Assembly: GCF_042686175.1 (NCBI RefSeq)
Contig: NZ_JBHUOR010000008.1
Location: 1 to 64,000, forward strand
DNA length: 64,000 bases
DNA from: Kurthia populi
GTDB lineage: Bacteria > Bacillota > Bacilli > Bacillales_A > Planococcaceae
Reading direction: 5' to 3'
Both the position numbers and the translations under genes were made by a program. This document shows positions 60,798-64,000 of this stretch, piece by piece; within the stretch, counting starts at the first letter, position 1; each line of letters begins with the position of its first letter. The notes beneath the pieces are model-generated. The model saw only the letters and a program-made list of their open reading frames with translations, searched no databases and was not told the origin of the DNA.

Positions 60798-60832
60798 AAA
60801 AAAGGCACGGCACAGTTATCATGCCTTGCCCT
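60798..60832 (-). terminator. Intrinsic terminator of the Asp-rich protein gene
   Basis: On the minus strand GGCAAGGCA pairs with TGCCGTGCC (one mismatch) and is followed by TTTTTTGTC. Confidence 0.75.
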
Positions 60833-60854
60833 TTTCATATCACGCGACGATTAA

Positions 60855-61487
60855 TTAATCGTTGTCGTTATCGTCATCTTGATCATCATCGTCATCTTGA
60901 TCATCGTCGTCATCTTGATCATCGTCGTCATCTTGATCATCGTCGTCATCTTGGTCTTTATCTTCGTCGTCCTGATCGTCGTCATCGTCACAGTCCGCTT
61001 TTTTAGGTTTGTCATGTTTTTTATCAAGCTGTTTTTTTACGTCTTTCAAAGCTTCTTGTAGTTTTTCCATATCCGCCTTGATTTGCGCTTCTAGCTGTGT
61101 GATTTGTGCTAGTAGTGCTGTGTATTCTTCTTTTGTTAAGGCATCTTTTTTGTTAAGTGCTTTTAAATGCTTTTTAACTGCTTTTGCTTCGTTTAATTTT
61201 TTATTTAATTGGCCTTTATAGCTGTGATATTTCTTGTTGGCTTTTGCTTTTGTGACAGCTTTTTTCGGTTGGCCTTTTTTATCTACTTTAAAATAATCAT
61301 TTGCAGATTTTTTCACTTTTTTCGCATCTGATGATACGGCTGTTGTTTTTTTAGCGATTGATTTGCCTGCTTTTGATTTTACTTTTACTACTTTTTTTGT
61401 TTGGTGTTTTGCTTCTTGTGCATTTGCTGATGTTGCAGCACTGAATGTTAACGCTACAGCTGTCACAGCGACGATTGCTTTTTTCAT
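60855..61487 (-). CDS. Secreted Lys-rich protein with an Asp-rich repeat tail
   Basis: The 210-residue protein has a signal peptide (MKKAIVAVTAVALTFSAATSANA, cleavage after Ala23). A very basic Lys/Ala region follows to about 120, then a coiled coil (ALTKEEYTALLAQITQLEAQ near 122-141). It ends in an acidic tail made of DQDDDD repeats encoded by an 18-nt tandem repeat (about 60873-60954). One cysteine precedes the tail. The tail could bind calcium or other cations at the cell surface, but no known family is recognised. Start at 61487 has GGGG ten bases upstream; the open frame extends to 61613 without support. Confidence 0.75.
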   Translation of the reverse strand: MKKAIVAVTAVALTFSAATSANAQEAKHQTKKVVKVKSKAGKSIAKKTTAVSSDAKKVKKSANDYFKVDKKGQPKKAVTKAKANKKYHSYKGQLNKKLNEAKAVKKHLKALNKKDALTKEEYTALLAQITQLEAQIKADMEKLQEALKDVKKQLDKKHDKPKKADCDDDDDQDDEDKDQDDDDDQDDDDDQDDDDDQDDDDDQDDDNDND

Positions 61488-61724
61488 TTTGTATAATCCC
61501 CTAACAAATTTTAAGTTACTCAAGACGTTTTGCACTGAGTAATCGTAGTATACGAGGGATTTTTTACAGAAGTATATCAAAAAGATATAAAACTTATTAC
61601 TTAAAATAGGCAAAATGACAATTACATGTTATTTATTAAATTTAAAATGACAAAAGAATCATTTATTCATAAAGATAAATACAATTACCCAGCTAACTTT
61701 TAGGTGATTTCATTTAAAAATAAA

Positions 61725-61758
61725 AAAGAAACCATACATCATCGTATGATTTCTTTTT
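61725..61758 (-). terminator. Intrinsic terminator of smpB
   Basis: AAAGAAACCATAC pairs with GTATGATTTCTTT (one mismatch), giving an A/T tail on both sides; it lies just after the smpB stop. Confidence 0.8.
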
Positions 61759-61762
61759 GAAA

Positions 61763-62227
61763 TTAACGCGCGCGGTCTTTCATTGCACGTGCAATGTCTC
61801 GTTTTGCGTCTTTTTTCTTCAGGTCCTGGCGCTTATCGTAATTTTTCTTACCTTTACCAAGGCCGATTAAAAGTTTGGCGTAACCATCTTTAATATACAT
61901 TTTAAGCGGTACGATTGTGTAACCGTCGCGTTTAATGTCGTAATTAAGCTGTTGGATTTGGCGTTTATGCAGTAAAAGCTTACGTGTACGAATTGGGTCA
62001 TGGTTGAAGATGTTCCCTTGTTCATACGGGCTAATGTGCATATTGGATACCCACGCCTCACCGTTACGAATTTGAATATACGAGTCTTTTAGCTGCACTT
62101 TACCTTTACGAATCGATTTGATTTCTGTACCATCTAGCACTAGGCCCGCTTCGATTGTATCCTCGATAAAGTAGTCATGGCTCGCTTTTTTATTTTGTGC
62201 GATTGCATTACCTTTTCCCTTTGGCAT
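61763..62227 (-). CDS. smpB: SsrA-binding protein SmpB
   Basis: The 154-residue protein binds tmRNA and places it in the ribosome. It shows the family stretches NKKASHDYFIEDTIEAGLVL near residue 12, GTEIKSIRKGKVQLKDSYIQI near 33 and a basic C-terminal tail (KRDIARAMKDRAR) that enters the mRNA channel. Length is normal. It lies 23 bases after rnr with a GAGGTGAT site, so it is co-transcribed with rnr, its partner in trans-translation. Confidence 0.95.
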   Translation of the reverse strand: MPKGKGNAIAQNKKASHDYFIEDTIEAGLVLDGTEIKSIRKGKVQLKDSYIQIRNGEAWVSNMHISPYEQGNIFNHDPIRTRKLLLHKRQIQQLNYDIKRDGYTIVPLKMYIKDGYAKLLIGLGKGKKNYDKRQDLKKKDAKRDIARAMKDRAR

Positions 62228-62249
62228 GTGGCATCACCTCAATAATTTC

Positions 62250-64000
62250 TTATTTTCGTTTGCCGTGGTCTTTCTTTTGAGAAGCTTTTGCCATTGCATC
62301 GTAGAAGCTGCCGCCTTTACGTGGCTTACCGCCGCCCTCACCGCCGCGTTTGCGGTCTTGTTTGCGTGTACGGCCGTTTACTTTCGGGCCGCTTGGCGTA
62401 CGTTTGCTACCGTCTTTACCACCGCGTTTGAATTCTTTATCTTTGTCTTTCCCTTTGATGACACGAGGGCCACCTGTACGACGACGTGGTTGTGGCTCTG
62501 GCATATCTGTAATGATAAAGTCCACTGCCGCTTCGTCTACATTGACGTTGAATACTTTGATTTTCACACGATCACCGATACGGAACTGGCGCGCCGTACG
62601 TTCACCGCGCATCGTCATTGAGCTTTCATCAAAGTTGTAGTAGTCATCTGTTAAGTTGCTAATGTGTACAAGACCTTCAATTGTGTTATCAAGCTCGATA
62701 AACATACCGAAGTTCGTTACTGAACCTACGATACCTTCAAATTCTCGACCCACTTTATCAGCCATGTATTGTGCTTTCTTGATTGCTTCTGTATCACGTT
62801 CTGCATCAATGGCACGACGTTCACGAGAAGATGTATGCGTCGAGATTTCGTCCATATGCGCGCCCCAATAAGACGTTGTTTTTGGTGATTTGTCACCTTC
62901 AATTAAGTACGTGCGGATTAAACGGTGCACGATTAAGTCAGGATAACGACGGATTGGCGACGTAAAGTGTGTGTAGTACGGCGCCGCTAAGCCGAAGTGA
63001 CCAAGACATTCTGGGCTATATTTCGCTTGTTGCATTGAGCGTAGCATCATTGTTGAGATTACTGGATATTCTGGTTTACCCTCAACTGATTTTAAGATAC
63101 CTTGTAGCGCGCTTGGATCGATTGAATCTGTCGCACCTTTTACAGTAATACCGAAGTTTGTAATGAACTCGAAGAAACGTTGTAGACGCTCTGGAGATGG
63201 GTCTTCGTGAATACGGTAAATGAATGGTAATTCCATTTTACAAACATGCTCTGCTACTGTTTCGTTCGCTGCAAGCATGAAGTCTTCAATCATTTTTTCA
63301 GCGATGGTACGTTCACGGACAACGATGTCTACAGGCCAGCCGTTTTCATCAACAACCACTTGAGATTCTTTTAAATCGAAGTCTACTGCACCACGTGCGT
63401 CACGACGATTACGAAGAATAGTTGATAATTCTTTCATTGTTTCAAACATTGGGACAAGCTCTTTGTAACGCTCGATTAATGCTTCGTCTTTGTGTTCTAA
63501 AATTTTGTAAACATCTGAGTATGTCATACGTTCGTTTGTGCGGATGACACTTTGGAAAATATCATGTTCCACCACTTTACCTTCTGGGCTAATGACCATT
63601 TCACAAGATAATACAAGACGGTCTACTTGTGGGTTTAATGAACAAATACCATTTGATAAACGGTGTGGAATCATTGGGATTACGCGATCTGTTAAGTACA
63701 CAGAAGTCGCACGCTCATATGCTTCCTTATCTAAAATCGAATCAAGTGTCACATAGTAGCTGACGTCTGCAATGTGAACCGTTAATTTGTAGTTCCCGTT
63801 GTCTAATTTCACAACACCTACTGCATCATCTAAGTCTTTTGCAGATTCGCCATCAATTGTTACGACCATATCCTCGCGGCAATCGCGGCGTCCTATGCGG
63901 TCCTCATCTGAAATTTCGTCTGGCACTTGTTGGGCGGCCTCTACGACTTCTTCAGGGAATTCTACGTCGATATTATGCTTATGGATGATTGATAAAATAT
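62250..64000 (-). CDS. rnr: Ribonuclease R, partial (5' part beyond the right edge)
   Basis: The visible 583 residues include the RNB catalytic domain with TIDGESAKDLDDAV and its metal-binding Asp residues, the segment HFTSPIRRYPDLIVHR, an S1 domain (GREFEGIVGSVTNFGMFIEL) and a Lys/Arg-rich tail. RNase R degrades structured RNA and the non-stop mRNAs released by tmRNA. The frame stays open to the window edge (residues ILSIIHKHNIDVEFPEE precede the internal GTG at 63926), so the gene continues to the right. It is followed by smpB on the same transcript. Confidence 0.95.
   Translation of the reverse strand, partial: ILSIIHKHNIDVEFPEEVVEAAQQVPDEISDEDRIGRRDCREDMVVTIDGESAKDLDDAVGVVKLDNGNYKLTVHIADVSYYVTLDSILDKEAYERATSVYLTDRVIPMIPHRLSNGICSLNPQVDRLVLSCEMVISPEGKVVEHDIFQSVIRTNERMTYSDVYKILEHKDEALIERYKELVPMFETMKELSTILRNRRDARGAVDFDLKESQVVVDENGWPVDIVVRERTIAEKMIEDFMLAANETVAEHVCKMELPFIYRIHEDPSPERLQRFFEFITNFGITVKGATDSIDPSALQGILKSVEGKPEYPVISTMMLRSMQQAKYSPECLGHFGLAAPYYTHFTSPIRRYPDLIVHRLIRTYLIEGDKSPKTTSYWGAHMDEISTHTSSRERRAIDAERDTEAIKKAQYMADKVGREFEGIVGSVTNFGMFIELDNTIEGLVHISNLTDDYYNFDESSMTMRGERTARQFRIGDRVKIKVFNVNVDEAAVDFIITDMPEPQPRRRTGGPRVIKGKDKDKEFKRGGKDGSKRTPSGPKVNGRTRKQDRKRGGEGGGKPRKGGSFYDAMAKASQKKDHGKRK

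Noticed and set aside
60821..61061. Plus-strand frames rich in His/Arg/Leu or Ile/Val opposite the Asp-rich gene
   Set aside because: They are antisense readings of the 18-nt repeat; the minus-strand frame has a signal peptide, ribosome site and terminator.

Overview
The window reads as chromosomal DNA of a low-GC Bacillales bacterium, most like the Lysinibacillus/Solibacillus (Planococcaceae) group. Gene content and local order match Bacillus subtilis blocks: yugI-yugE-patB; yumB-yutM; yutI-yuzD-yutJ-yuzB-yutF-yutE-yutD-lipA-yunD-yunE-yunF; sufCDSUB; metNPQ-yusE-yusF-gcvH-yusI-fadE-fadA-fadN; smpB-rnr. Shine-Dalgarno sites are strong, GTG and TTG starts are common, and nearly every operon ends in an intrinsic terminator. 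Family assignments come from reading motifs; no database search was run.

Layout. 1-234 looks like the leader and promoter of a leftward rRNA operon whose 16S gene lies off the left edge. 235-7406 carries transport genes (EamA, MgtC, CDF), a PPP-type phosphatase, glutamate dehydrogenase, and yugI/yugE/patB. 7407-8142 is non-coding and holds a tandem hairpin array. 8143-15092 has a cyclophilin, a class A penicillin-binding protein, a degenerate M17 aminopeptidase homologue, a Nudix hydrolase, an NDH-2 type dehydrogenase and an A-type Fe-S carrier. 15226-26156 is the yut/yun block with Nfu, a second NDH-2-like flavoprotein, LipA, an HD-GYP protein and YunD-F. 26258-27148 is a second, larger array of nested hairpins, duplicated in tandem. 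27149-32330 is the SUF Fe-S operon. 32693-39715 is glutamate synthase with its divergent regulator GltC. 40795-43640 is the methionine ABC transporter under a SAM-I riboswitch. 43690-50979 joins yusE/yusF/gcvH/yusI and the fad beta-oxidation operon with a FadR-like operator. 51279-54855 has small redox, STAS, C39 and nuclease genes. 54880-56266 is a TnpB-only IS200/IS605-type element. 56271-60167 holds an AlkD-like gene, a 714-nt non-coding stretch, a tRNA dihydrouridine synthase and an unfamiliar two-gene PD-(D/E)XK nuclease cassette. 60280 to the right edge is the trans-translation module ssrA-smpB-rnr, interrupted by an Asp-rich secreted protein; rnr runs off the window.

How the genes work together. 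SufCDSUB, ErpA, Nfu and LipA form an Fe-S and lipoate assembly set, and GcvH is a lipoyl client. GudB and GltBD/GltC sit on opposite sides of glutamate metabolism. MetNIQ imports methionine under SAM control. FadN-A-E oxidise fatty acids. tmRNA, SmpB and RNase R rescue stalled ribosomes.

The least explained content is non-coding: (i) two intergenic arrays of imperfect hairpins in which arm sequences change while pairing is kept; (ii) a 127-143 bp dispersed repeat present four times, always at the junction of two convergent genes and built like a bidirectional terminator; (iii) a structured stretch with a 50-nt direct repeat upstream of dus. Among proteins, the nuclease cassette beside the 3' end of ssrA is the best candidate for an undescribed accessory system.
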